Origin: Allium sativum
Taxonomy: Eukaryota > Streptophyta > Magnoliopsida > Asparagales > Amaryllidaceae
DNA: 64,000 nucleotides
Direction of reading: 5' to 3'
NCBI GenBank assembly: GCA_030737875.1
Contig: CM060912.1
Span: forward strand, 463,640,310 to 463,704,309
Positions within the stretch are counted from its first letter, which is position 1. Every line of letters starts with the position of its first letter. A program made the position numbers and the translations under genes. Of this stretch, positions 36,711 to 48,300 are shown in pieces. The notes beneath the pieces were generated by a model. The model had not been told where the DNA came from and did no database searches. It saw only the letters and a list, made by a program, of their open reading frames with translations.

Positions 36711-37467
36711 TAACTGTCACTTTTTTGATTTTCAAAGGAAGTGTCTTTTCACTATTTATGACGCTCCAAAAACATTGCAACCTTTCAAATCTTATAAATA
36801 CGGGCTGATTTCAAATATTTTCATCATTCTTCTTCTCCTTCTTTATTCCCTTTCTCTGCACCATTATATTTTCTTATTTTTATGATTTATACAGTTATAT
36901 TCTACCGAATTCAATTCTATTTACATAAAACTTCTTCTCTTCTCTCTCTCTCTTTACTCATTACTCTTTGAATCGAAGTGCTACTGAAGAGTTATAAAGC
37001 TATTATAATCATTTGAGAAGTGTTTGGATAATCAGTGTTTTCCTTATAGCCGTGAAATCAAGGAACGTGAGCGGTGTAACCTTTGTAGCCGTGAAATCAA
37101 GGAGAGAATACTTGATCAAGTGTGTGGAATAGGTGGTACCCTTGTAGCCGTGAAATCAAGGAGATGATTGTAACTGGATATTGATATAGTAATAAAACTC
37201 TGCGCAATCCAGCGTTGCGTGGGACTGGACGTAGGAGTAATTCAAAAGCAGTATAAAATCCGGTGTGTTCTTTCCTTTTCTGCATTTTATTTGTGTTTAT
37301 CTTTATGTTTGTGTTTGATTTTGTGTCTGTGATTGTTTCTAGGGTGTTTGATTCATTTATTAGTTTATATAAGTTTTATATTTTGTTTAATTTCTCAAAA
37401 ACACTATTCACCCCCTTTTAGTATTAGTTTTGCCTTAACGATTCATTCCGCAATCCCTAACACCTCA

Positions 37468-38170
37468 AAGCTTTTCCAATAATTGTTTAAATGGTCTCAT
37501 TAATATGGTTCAAAAGCTTTTCTCCCAAATGGACCTCCAAACCAATAAAAAAACTTCTCATTCTTCCTCAATGTTAGTCAATGAAGGAGGTCTCATACTT
37601 TGATGGAGCTTCAAACTCAACCACGTACTCAAAGACAATCATATCTTCCTGCTTGAATTTGTCAAATTTGTAAGACAACATTGACTTGTGAGCAGTAGGA
37701 ATGAACTTCCTCTCAAAATAAGCCTTGAATTGATTTTAGATAAAATGATCCTCGAGAGTAGCGACTTTCATAGCATTCCACCAGTTCATCGTTATACCCT
37801 GAGTTGACGTAAGGGCGACCATCTCTTCATAGCATCTTCAAGCCTGAAATCTTCGAAGATTCGCTCACAAGTGTTGAGTCAATCATGAACTTTCATAAAT
37901 GATTTCGTTCCACGAATGGGTTTCCACCTAGACTGGTAAAGTCCTTACTCAACTTAGCGAAGTCAACTTGGGGAGTCTGCGCCGGAGCACCATCCTCAGA
38001 AGCAGCAACATTAGGAGCAACTACTTGAGCATTGTACAACATGTTCCTCATGAGGGCATTGAGCTTGGTTTATAGGTGGAGATTAGCATCCTCCAAACCA
38101 ACTGTCTCCTCTACCTTAGAATTAGAACTATTTGCATCATTCCTCGTTTGGTGCAATCAGGATAATAACA
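37468..38170 (-). pseudogene. Old Gypsy gag, capsid part
   Basis: Minus-strand frames give DFAKLSKDF, then FERKFIPTAHKS, then EYVVEFE, the order seen in capsid domains of chromovirus-like Gypsy Gag. Upstream, toward 38170, is a Ser/Asn-rich N-terminus with a heptad-like helix. Multiple stops are present. No 5' LTR is recognisable beyond 38170, so the element is truncated at its start. Confidence 0.68.
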
Positions 38171-39168
38171 ATTCACCTCCTTATAAAAATCATGATTGGG
38201 TAAGCATTTGGCCAATTCAGTTGTTTTTAGGGTAAAAATTGTCAGATCGAATTGAAATCGAAAAAGTAAAATCGAACCGAACTAAACTAAAATATTATAC
38301 CAAATAACACCGCTATTGATTGTCATATGTTTGGTTTGAATAGTGCTCGTGTGATTGACAGAAATGACAATCACTTCCAGATAAACTGGTAAACCAAACA
38401 CATGATATTTTAAAATACAAAATGACAGTAATAGTTCGATTCAATTTTGAATTCAATTGAATAGTGTTCGTGTGATTGACAGAAATTCCAAATACTATAA
38501 ACAACTCGAACACATGATATGAAAAATCACACCGTGATTTTTCAAAAGTCGCCTTCATCATGCAATAGAAAAATACAACTATTGCAATATCAAATGACAT
38601 TTGTACATGTGTAATTTAAAATTGTACCAATCAAATTTTACAAAAAATAAAATGAAAAAAATAAAAAACAACATTTGAAATGTTATTTATATGGTTTTTA
38701 CATCATGACGTTGAGTTTGCCAAAAATGATACATTTTCATAGTTAATGAGGTTTGTAATTTCTATCACCATGATGTTATATCGGAAAGTACAAATTCGAA
38801 TGCTTTTAGTTTCACATGCAATGACCTTCAGTTTTATGCTTTAGGCTCCAAATACATTAATTCCAACATTACATGTGTATTTTAACACATCATGATATTC
38901 CCGTATGCAAACCTATAATGCTAGGAGCGGAAGGTTGGCTTCTCCAGCAACAGACTGGTCAATTCCAATTCAAATCAACAGTACTTTTCCATCTACGTAC
39001 GGACATGCTTTTCCAAGTCCTTCAGGTCCCAGCTGCTTCGCTACAACATTCCAGCTGCTTCTTCATGATTCTGTTGCTTTTAGCTTTCTTAATTAATTCT
39101 TTTCGCTGCATTGTATTATCGTCCTTGCAAGTTGTCCTCCGTTCTAATTTGTTTTAACGCTGTGACCA
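38171..39168 (+). promoter_or_regulatory. NDUFS4 upstream region (promoter and 5' UTR candidate)
   Basis: About 1 kb between the end of the recognisable old Gypsy gag and the NDUFS4 start codon. I see no clear TATA box close to the ATG. A short repeat unit (gtgttcgtgtgattgacag, with variants) occurs at 38340 and again near 38463. A piece containing caatcacttccag at about 38371 recurs inverted near 39498 inside intron 1. This suggests a small dispersed element near the promoter. The transcription start is not determinable here. Confidence 0.4.
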
Positions 39169-39336
39169 ATGGCTCGAAGTTCATTCATCATGTCTCATAT
39201 CCTAGGTCCTCGTTTAACAACTCTTCATCGGATATTTTCTTCTACGCGATCGCTTACGTCCGACGCTCTAGTCGAGATTAAACCCGGCGAAATCGGGATT
39301 GTATCCGATATCCCTGAGGAGCATCTCAAACGCAGG
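39169..39336 (+). CDS. NDUFS4: NDUFS4 exon 1 (presequence and N-terminus)
   Basis: Encodes 56 residues from ATG at 39169 and ends exactly after an AGG codon (phase 0) at the donor AGG|gtaatc. The first ~30 residues contain several Arg, Ser and Thr and no acidic residue, as expected for an import presequence. The segment ends with IPEEHLKRR, which the family has just before the VIIYSPAR block encoded by exon 2. Without splicing the frame stops at a TGA three codons later, which supports the donor site. A second in-frame ATG lies 7 codons downstream, so the precise start is slightly uncertain. Confidence 0.92.
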
Positions 39337-42300
39337 GTAATCTTTTGACCACTACGTATTGCTTATATTATTTACTGAGATCAATAAATTAGATAATTTG
39401 ATTTGCTTGACATACATGATAGTATGTTTAAATACTAATGCTTATGAGGATGTTTTGAGTTGGGTCTGTAAATTAAGATGATAATAAGGTAAGCGATACT
39501 CTCTGGAAGTGATTGTCATTTTGTATTTTAAAACTGAAATAGAACTTTGAATCTTACAAGTTTGCCTGTTATTCTATAATCTATTCGGCAATATTCATTG
39601 AGAAAATTTTGTGTCGCTAGCATAAATATGCGATATGCCAAGGTGGGATACTGGGATAGCATAAAATTAGTCATATTCCAAAAATACATTCAGTGCATAG
39701 TCTGAATGATGTTTAGGGCTGCATATAGAATTACACGAAATAACAAAATATGAATTTTAACAAATCAACTTCACCAACAGAGGGCAAACTGTTACATTGC
39801 TTTCAGTCTTCTTCTCCAGAAAAACATTATGGGTAAAAATAATAACTATATTTGCATGCTGTGCCGTTTTGAGGTAATAATGGAAGCTAGGTTAATGTTT
39901 GTCGACAAAAGTAAGGTTCCAAAGTCTGTTTGGCATGCCAGAGTTTCGGCCATCTTGGTCTAGTTCTGGAACGTTGGAACTTAACCGGAAAACTGAATCC
40001 GGTTTCCTTCGTTTGAGAATAAAATAAAGAAGTAGTTTATCTCCAATCAACTTTGGTAGCAGCATATCTTGAACCGATCAACGAGCAACGACACATGCAC
40101 AAATTAGTCTTCTTTGGTAATAAGTTTGAAAATAGGTCTTAAACATGAAATAGTTTCGAAACCTAGCTCACTTCGAAAATTTATCGTGAGAAAAATGATA
40201 CAAAAAATATAGTAAAATGAGTGTTTGACACTAACATCAGTAGATGCTTGATGCTCACCGAATGGATCATGTAATATAACTCGTGTTTATATTTCCCTAA
40301 TAGTTATTGGTGAAGGCGATAGGAATAAAAAGCTAGGGCATGATTGATGCTTGTTTCAGCTTGAATGTGTTGTAGTTAATCTTTGTGTGGACGAAGTCAC
40401 TTAATATGTCGAACATTGTGGCAGTCTTTGATCATTTCCTATTGGTTAAAATTGAGATATGTAACCATTGCAACTCACATTTACCTTATTTTTGGGTTTA
40501 TCAAAATTTTATGGATTTGGAATTTGTAGTGGTTGGAAGGTTCGTCGAAAGCTGCTAGGTTTAACAAAATTGGTGGTGTAGAATTTCGTGGTCGGATAAG
40601 AAAGAATGGAGTTGCGGACGATATAGGAGGATAAGAAGAAGACGCGTGATATTTAGGTTTAATGCTTTAGCCCGTAGAATAAATTTTAAACGGGCAGCCC
40701 TTGCAGCTAAAAAAACCCTTTAACTTTGTTCTTGACAATATTTTCATGTAATTTTGATTTCAAACAGGTCTACTTCGGTTAATAATTTCAAAAAGCGATC
40801 TCCGTCAACAGGAATTGCCCCAAGTATGCCTTCATATGTAGGGGTGGCCCTGTGGGAAGCCCAACAAGCCCACGGGCAGGGGCAACCCACATGGGTTAGG
40901 GCAACAAAAATATAAATTATAACATATATATATATTTGTATATATTTTTGGCTATTTACGTGATATGCATTAAAAACAAAGAGTGTGTGTTTGCCTAAGT
41001 TGTTAGTATAATGAAATAGTGGCCTAGAGGTTAAAAATTTGATTCATGTCTTTATAGTTTCTATACTTATATATTCTAATTGAGATTTTAAGGAAGAAAT
41101 TGATTTTGGTTTCTACAGAATTGTTACATACTATAATAACAATATAACATTGCATTACATTTTTTAATCGTCATAGAATCTGCAAAAGTTGATAGATGAT
41201 ATTCATTAAACTCGGTGCTCATACATTGTTGATCACAAGGACGTTATATGCTTAATTCCTTTTTTTATTTCAAACTTATAATAATACAAGACTTTAGCTT
41301 TAGAAATATTAATTATGAAAGTTATACAAAATCTTCATATGAAAAATATATTGTACTTTATGAAAATTTAAAATGAAAAGTGCTCATATCTTATACCATT
41401 CGAAAAAACATGGAAAATTATGAAGAAGAAAATTATGTTTGACAAACTAGAATATATCGTAAAATTACAATAAATTATTTTTATTATTATGGACAAATTT
41501 TCTTCCCAGGCTTGTTTTAAAAACAATTTCGCGTTTAGGGCTCATTTTCAAACTTATTACCAAATAGGGCTTGTTTATACCCAGTCAGCAGTCCAGTCAA
41601 CAAAATTGTAACTGCTTCGTATGGGCGCAACTATGAGTTGCACCCAGAATATTTCAAATTTTTTTCCCCTGTGCAAGTGGTAGTTGCGCACTGGTACTTG
41701 CATATTTCTTTGTAGTTAAACCTATGTAGCAGATGGACTTTTTTTCCAAACTGTCCATATGGTTTTTTTTTTCTTCAAACCAGCGCAACTAAGAGTTGCG
41801 CATTAAAAAAAAGATTTCCAAGCTTGTGAAACAGTAAAAAAACCTGGCCCAACTTATACTTGCGCTCCAACGAAGTTTGTTGAAAGATTCTGGGCGCAAC
41901 TCATAGTTGCTTCCATACGAAACAGTTACAATTTTGCTGACTGGATTGCTGACTGTGTATAAACCAGCCCTGTTTAGTAATAAGTTTCGAAATGAGCCCT
42001 AAACGCGAAATAGTTTTTAAAACAAGCCTCAAAAGAAAATTTGTCCTATTATTATTAGTGTTTCAATGGAAAATTGAGAATCATGCCCTACAAATTTTGT
42101 AATAAGTAGAAGGAAGATAGTTTAACATTATATTACAACTTTTTTACAATACGATTGAAAAAAAATTAAAAGCTCAATCGTTTTTACTTTTGCTTTTAAA
42201 TAATTTAATATGTTACTCATTGGCTTAAGAAAATTATATCAAACGAGAAACTTATCAAAACCATGATATTATGATTTATCTATATATAATATAAACATTC

Positions 42301-45300
42301 TCAATTTATAGGGAAAGTACGATGTCAAAAATGTAGCGACTATTGGGACATAATATTAAACATAAAATTAGACACACAAATTGTTTACTTTTTGATTTGT
42401 TTATCTTTGCATTAAATGTGGAATTTAAGGGAAGATCTAATGGTTGTGATTTTTTATATTAAATCTTTTGTCACCATTTTGTATTTAACTAGATTTTCCC
42501 GTCAAATAAATATATTTGTATATTTATTATAGCATGAAAATATGGAAATTACATGAATTATAATATTAAGGAACACATTGACTAAAAAATTCAGCGCAAC
42601 ATTTTTTTTATTTTGGGCAAGGACAACCAACTCTATTGGGCCGACACTGATCATATGTTGTAGAGTTTGGCTTGGTTTTCTTTGGGTTTAAGGTGGTAAA
42701 AAGTGTTATCACGAGACACCAGTCTATTAAAATAAAGAATGACACTTAAACGATTGAAAAAGAAAAGATTTTATTAGAGTATTGAAATGCTGTAAATTGA
42801 TGGTAATTTGTAGGGCTGTAATTTTTTTAGGGTCGATGTCCACTTAGTCGGGGACAGTCCGTGTTCATACGATATTGATTAAAAACATAAATTAAGACAA
42901 AAAATAATGTATGCTGAAATGTCTGTTCGAACATGCGGTTTGGTTTGAACAGTTTAAATAATGATAAGCGGCTATCACACGAGATATGCAATTCATTTTA
43001 ATTTCCTTTTGTACATAAGTTGGGCTGCGTCCCTGGGCTTAGCCCATTTACATTAGTTCTGCATCTATATAATGTAACACAATGTACGTAGTTATTATCA
43101 AATTCACTTTTACATTTTACAAAGCAATAAACAAAACTCTGTTCTCTTTCTCTTCTTTAAATCTCAAATCTTTATTTCGCAAATCTCAACTTGGTATCAG
43201 AGCAAACCATTGTGCTTAACAACATCAGTTCATTTTCTGACTACCGCTGATTCTCAGACATTGTTGTTTCTGAGATTATTGTCCATCAGAGATCATTTGG
43301 ACTCCTTTCATCGAAGATTTGAATCTTATCATTTGAGAATTGTTGGCCACAGTGAAGAGAACTGTGCCTTGCCTAGAATCATCTGAATTATTCAAGAAAG
43401 TGAAGAAATTGTTATAGTTGATCAAAGAGCCGTCTAGGCAAACTTGTCAGCAGTTACAATATTAATTTCATCAAGTTTCATCCAAGAAAACTCATCATTC
43501 AAGTTTTCAAGGTTGCTACAGTGATCAACTATAAAATTTCTTCATATGCCCAATTCAAAGGCAATCAAAATTCAGATTTCAATTACCTGTTTTGCTGATT
43601 TTGTACCGGTGTTCAGTCATGACAAATCAAGGTGACACTGCTAGTCCCAGTTTGTCCAATACAAGAGTTTCTGTTTCGCAGAATCAACATGATCCGATTC
43701 AAGATTTGATGCATTGTTATCAGGTCGACGACTAGTCATCGACTAGTCCCAAGTCGCTCAAAAAAATTAGACGACGCTCGACTTTTTCATTTCGACGGTA
43801 ATGGGCTAGAAAACCCTAAATCGAGCCCAGAAATTCTAAATTGAGCCCAGAAACCCTAAATTGAGCTAAGTAGAGGTCGATACTCCTCGTCATAACATAA
43901 ATCGAACATCGATTAAAAAAAACCCTAATTGCTTCTCATCTTGGCTCGCCGCTGCTCCTCCGCCTTGCTCATCGTTGCCAGCCCCAGGTAAGTTACATGA
44001 TTTGTTTTTTTTTTGGATCCAAAAATCAAACGTAAACTACGCTTAAGAATATGGTGACATGAGAAACTAATGTTTGTAATAGAATAAATTGATTGCTATC
44101 CTTTTTAAATTAATATTGTAATGTGTCAAAAAATTACAAATATATGTACGTATTTGTTCCTATTGGATACATTTTAATGTAAATCATACTTCTGTCAAAA
44201 AATATGGTTTACTGTAAACCATACTTCTGTCAAATAATATATACTAACATATATATTTAAAAAAATTCCTCTAAAAGGTAACTACTAACTAATTAACCAG
44301 GCATATGTATTTTTTAAAAGAATTTTAAGTTTTAAAACTGGTCTATATTATTTGGAAGAAATGGAAAAAACACATTTTCAAGTTTAATGATTTTAAATGT
44401 ATAAGAAGAGAGTTTCTTAATGTATTTTTTTTTCAAAAACAAGCAAAACCAAACAACCACAACACGGATTAAATTTATGTATTTGTTTTAGAAAATAATA
44501 ATTAATTGATTTGTTTTTAATTATAAATGCAGCAGTTGAAATGGAGAGTAACACAGAAAATACTTGGCATGAGACGGCTAAAGATCCTAAGAGGAAAGCT
44601 ATTATGGAAAGCTAAATCAAATGACTAGGATCTATTATGGATATTTGTTGAATTTGAACCTATTATTATGTTATCTTTGTTGAATTTGAACTTATTATAA
44701 ATTTATAATTATATCTAATTATATTATATATTTAAGTATAATAAATAAATAAATAATAAATAAATATATATATATATATATATATATAAAAGACTTGTCG
44801 ACTAGTCACGACTAATCAGGCGACTTGTCAACTAGTCTTCTAGATGGTAGTGGCTCGACTTGGCATCGTGATAACCTTGGCTATCATCAAACCCCAAAGC
44901 CAACTCATTTCTATCCATCTCGATGAATCCAATTACCTGTTGTGGAAATTACAGATAGAAACAACGGTTAAAGGTTATGGTCTTGAAGACTATATTTTTG
45001 GAACAAAGATTGTTCCATCAAAATTTATTTGTGATAATGAAGAAAAACTTGTGTCAAATCCTGATTTTACAAGATGGTCTTATCTGTTCATGGATGATGT
45101 CATCCATTGGAGCAACCATCTTGCCACAGTTAATAGGTGTTAAAACTGCTTAAGATTTTGGTCTACAATTGGGAGAATTTTTTTTGCTTGTATAATGCTT
45201 CATAGAAGGCAACTTCACTGTATTAGAAAGGGTGATTCAACTATGAATGGATATCTTCTTAAAGTGAAGAATATCTGTGATCAATCAAATTCTGCAAGGC

Positions 45301-48300
45301 AGAAAATACCTAAGTCAATGCACGTGTTGTCAATTGCTAGTGGATTAGATGATGAATATGAAGCCGTGTCAGCAATTATTTTATCCATGGATCCTACACT
45401 ATCTATACAAAATGTGTGTTAAACCTTATTGGCACATGAAGGCAGAATTGATCACAAGAAGAGTGTTAATTTTGACTTATCCATCAACTATATCACTTAT
45501 GGTAGAGGAAAGAACCAAGGAAATGGGTCAAGAAATCAGCCTAATGTTCAAAGAGGTGGTCAGCCTAATCGTGGCAGAGGCAGAGGAAGAAATAACAATA
45601 GCAGAATTAGATGCCAGACATAGTGCAAACAAGTTCTATTTTAGATACAATTCCAGATTTAATCCATCACAAGCAAGTAACAATTCAAGTGTGAATATGG
45701 TGAATATGTAGAAAGATAATAATATAAATCAGGCAGAAAGTGTTAATGCAGACTCTACAACAACTGCTGATGATATCAATGATGATAGCTGGTATCCTGA
45801 CACAGGAGCAAACAATCATGTGACTAACAACCTAAACAGTCTCAATTTAGGCAACAAGGAGTACAAAGGTATGCAAAATTTACTTGTGGGTAATGGTAAA
45901 ACTGTTCACATCACACATACTGGAAATGCAAGTATTGATGGACCAAAACAATTAATTCTTAATAATCTGTTGAGGGTTCCATCTATCAAGAAAAATTTAA
46001 TGGGTGTTTTCCAAATTGCAAAAGATAACAATGTTTATTTTGAATTTTATCACAATGCTTGCATTGTCAAAGATATACTAACACATGAAATTATCTTGCA
46101 GGGTAATGAATATAAGGGATTGTACAAATTTAATGTGTCAAATTCTAGATCATCTAAGTTTGATAAAAAGACATATATGCTGTCAGTCATGAATAATTCT
46201 AGTGACTATAAAGATTTTAGTTTGTGGCACTGTAAATTAGGCCATCATAGTTTAAAAACTGTTAGACATATAATATGTAGCAACAATTTCTCTGTGAATA
46301 AAATCCCTTCTTCATATTTGTGTACCTTTTGTCAAATGGGAAAGAGTCATAAACTTGCATTTCCAGAATCTCAAACTAATTACACCAGACTCCTTCAATT
46401 AATTGCTACTGATTTGTGGGGTCTTAACACCTATAAGTTTTGATTATGGATATAAATATTATATTTTCTTTATAGATGCATACTCAAGATATGTTTGGAT
46501 ATATACGTTGAAATCAAAATTAGATACATGCAGTACTGTCATTCAATTCATTAATAAGGTTGAAAATTTAACTGGTACTCATGTGGGTATATTTCAGACC
46601 GATGGTGGAAAAGAGTTTTTACCTTTAAAATCATTTTTTGATAAAAAAGGTATTAGCCATAGAACTACATGTCCATATACTTTTGAACAAAATGACATTA
46701 TTAAAAGAAAACATAAACATATTGTGGAAACTAGTTTAACTTTGCTTGCACAAGCCTCTATGCCATTGAAATTTTGGCTAGAGGCATTCAACGCAGCTGT
46801 TCATTTGATTAATTTACTTCCTACAAAAGTACTTGAATACAAATGTCCTCATGAAGTGTTAAACAAAGTTAAACCAGATTACAAATATTTAAAGGTCTTT
46901 GGTTGTCAATGTTTTCCAAATTTGAGGCCTTACAATACCCATAAGTTAGATTTCAGATCTACACCTTGCACTTGTTTAGGGTATTGTAACAATAAAAAAG
47001 GTTATAAGTGTCTAGATAGCCAAGGAAGAATGTATGTGTCTAGACATGTTAGATTTAATGAAGAAGTATATCTTTTCAGTTGGTCAAATATAAAAACTAC
47101 TGCTAAAGTAATAAACCCAAGGCATTACAAACCTGACATACCAAAAGAAATTGAGATGGTTCTGCCATCTCATCAAAAGGAGAATGATAGCAACATCAAC
47201 TCTTAACACACAGTGCCCATCATTGATGGACCAGGTCAAGAGCATCCTGATACGCCAAATAGTAGTAATGATCTGCAACATCAGAATCAAACAAGTAATA
47301 CAGATAATGACAGTTGTGCCAGTAATTCACATGAATCAGAAGCAGTCACTGCTAGCAACAACAATCAAGGTTCTACTGCTAAAGATAATGTCAACAAGCA
47401 TCCTATGATGACAAGAGCAAAATGTGACATTTTTAAACCAAAAACCATTAATACTGTAAGTACGCAAGAAGAACCAATTTCGTATATTGATGCAAATCAG
47501 TTTGATGAATGAACGGCAGTTATGACTGACGATGCTTAGATTAAAAGTAAAACTTAGTTTCTTGTTGAAAAACCTATATTATTGGATGTAGATGGGTTTA
47601 TAAACTCAAGAAAAATGCTGATGGTTCAATTTCAAAATATAAAGTAAGGTTAGTTGCTAAAGGATATTTCGCAACAGCATGGTTTTGATTTTTCAGAAAC
47701 TTCTTCACCTGTTGTGAAATCTTCATCAATTAGAATTATCTGAACCATTGCTTTATATAGAAATTGAAGCATTAAGCAATTAGATGTGAATAATGCATTT
47801 CTTAATGGTGTTTTACAGGAAGTATATATGGAACAACCATAAGGTTTCATTCAAAATGGTGATAGAAACTTGGTGTGCAAGCTCAACAAAGCAATCTATG
47901 GCCTGAAACAGACTCCAAGGGTTAGGTTTGACAAGCTAAAAGCAACATTTGTCGAGCATGGATACAAATCAACAAAATCTGATAACTCAATCTTTACTAA
48001 GTTTACTGTCACTACCACTACATATAATCATATATACTTATTTATGTAGATGATTTTATTATCATAGGAAGCTGTGTTGCAGAAATTAATGACATTACAA
48101 ACATACTCAATTCTGAATCCTTAATTAAGGATCTGGGCAATCTAGATCACTTTTTGAAAATAGAAGTAAAGAGAACAACTCCTTCTGAAATGCATCTTAA
48201 TCAAAGAAAGTACATTTCAGAAGTTTTGTTAAGGGCTAACATGGATAAAGCTAATCCCCTTGCCTACTCCTATGATCACCAACAATCAATTATCAAAGCA

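Larger units (their letters stand above)
22379..37462 (+). mobile_element. Non-autonomous Copia (SIRE/Maximus-like) with gag plus two accessory ORFs
   Basis: LTRs at 22379-23735 and 36031-37462, perfect duplication CCTCA (22374-22378 and 37463-37467), and an initiator-Met-type primer site TGGTATCAGAGC at 23738. The polypurine tract aaaaagggggaga lies at 36018-36030, and further gggggag motifs upstream (about 27463 and 35941) are typical of this Copia lineage. Without the nested 27600-35931 element the interior is about 3.9 kb. It holds a gag relic, two extra ORFs and a 3' non-coding part. No protease, integrase, reverse transcriptase or RNase H is present, so it depends on a partner. Confidence 0.87.
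36031..37462 (+). repeat. 3' LTR of the pol-less Copia
   Basis: 1432 bp copy of 22379-23735, with an expanded (TA)n/(CA)n tract at 36114-36165 and the same triple gtagccgtgaaatcaagga phrase. One palindrome of the pair has lost a base (36700-36710). Confidence 0.88.

Noticed and set aside
38873..39157. 94-codon ORF directly upstream of NDUFS4
   Set aside because: No similarity to anything I know, overlaps the likely 5' UTR, and is not in frame with the gene.
39337..39348. Unspliced end of exon 1 as a truncated protein
   Set aside because: The stop three codons after AGG is intronic; the exon 2 match and the canonical donor make splicing the better reading.
42804..42960. gtagggctgtaa before the old Copia as another hAT end
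   Set aside because: No right terminus or 8-bp duplication could be found, so not reported as an element.
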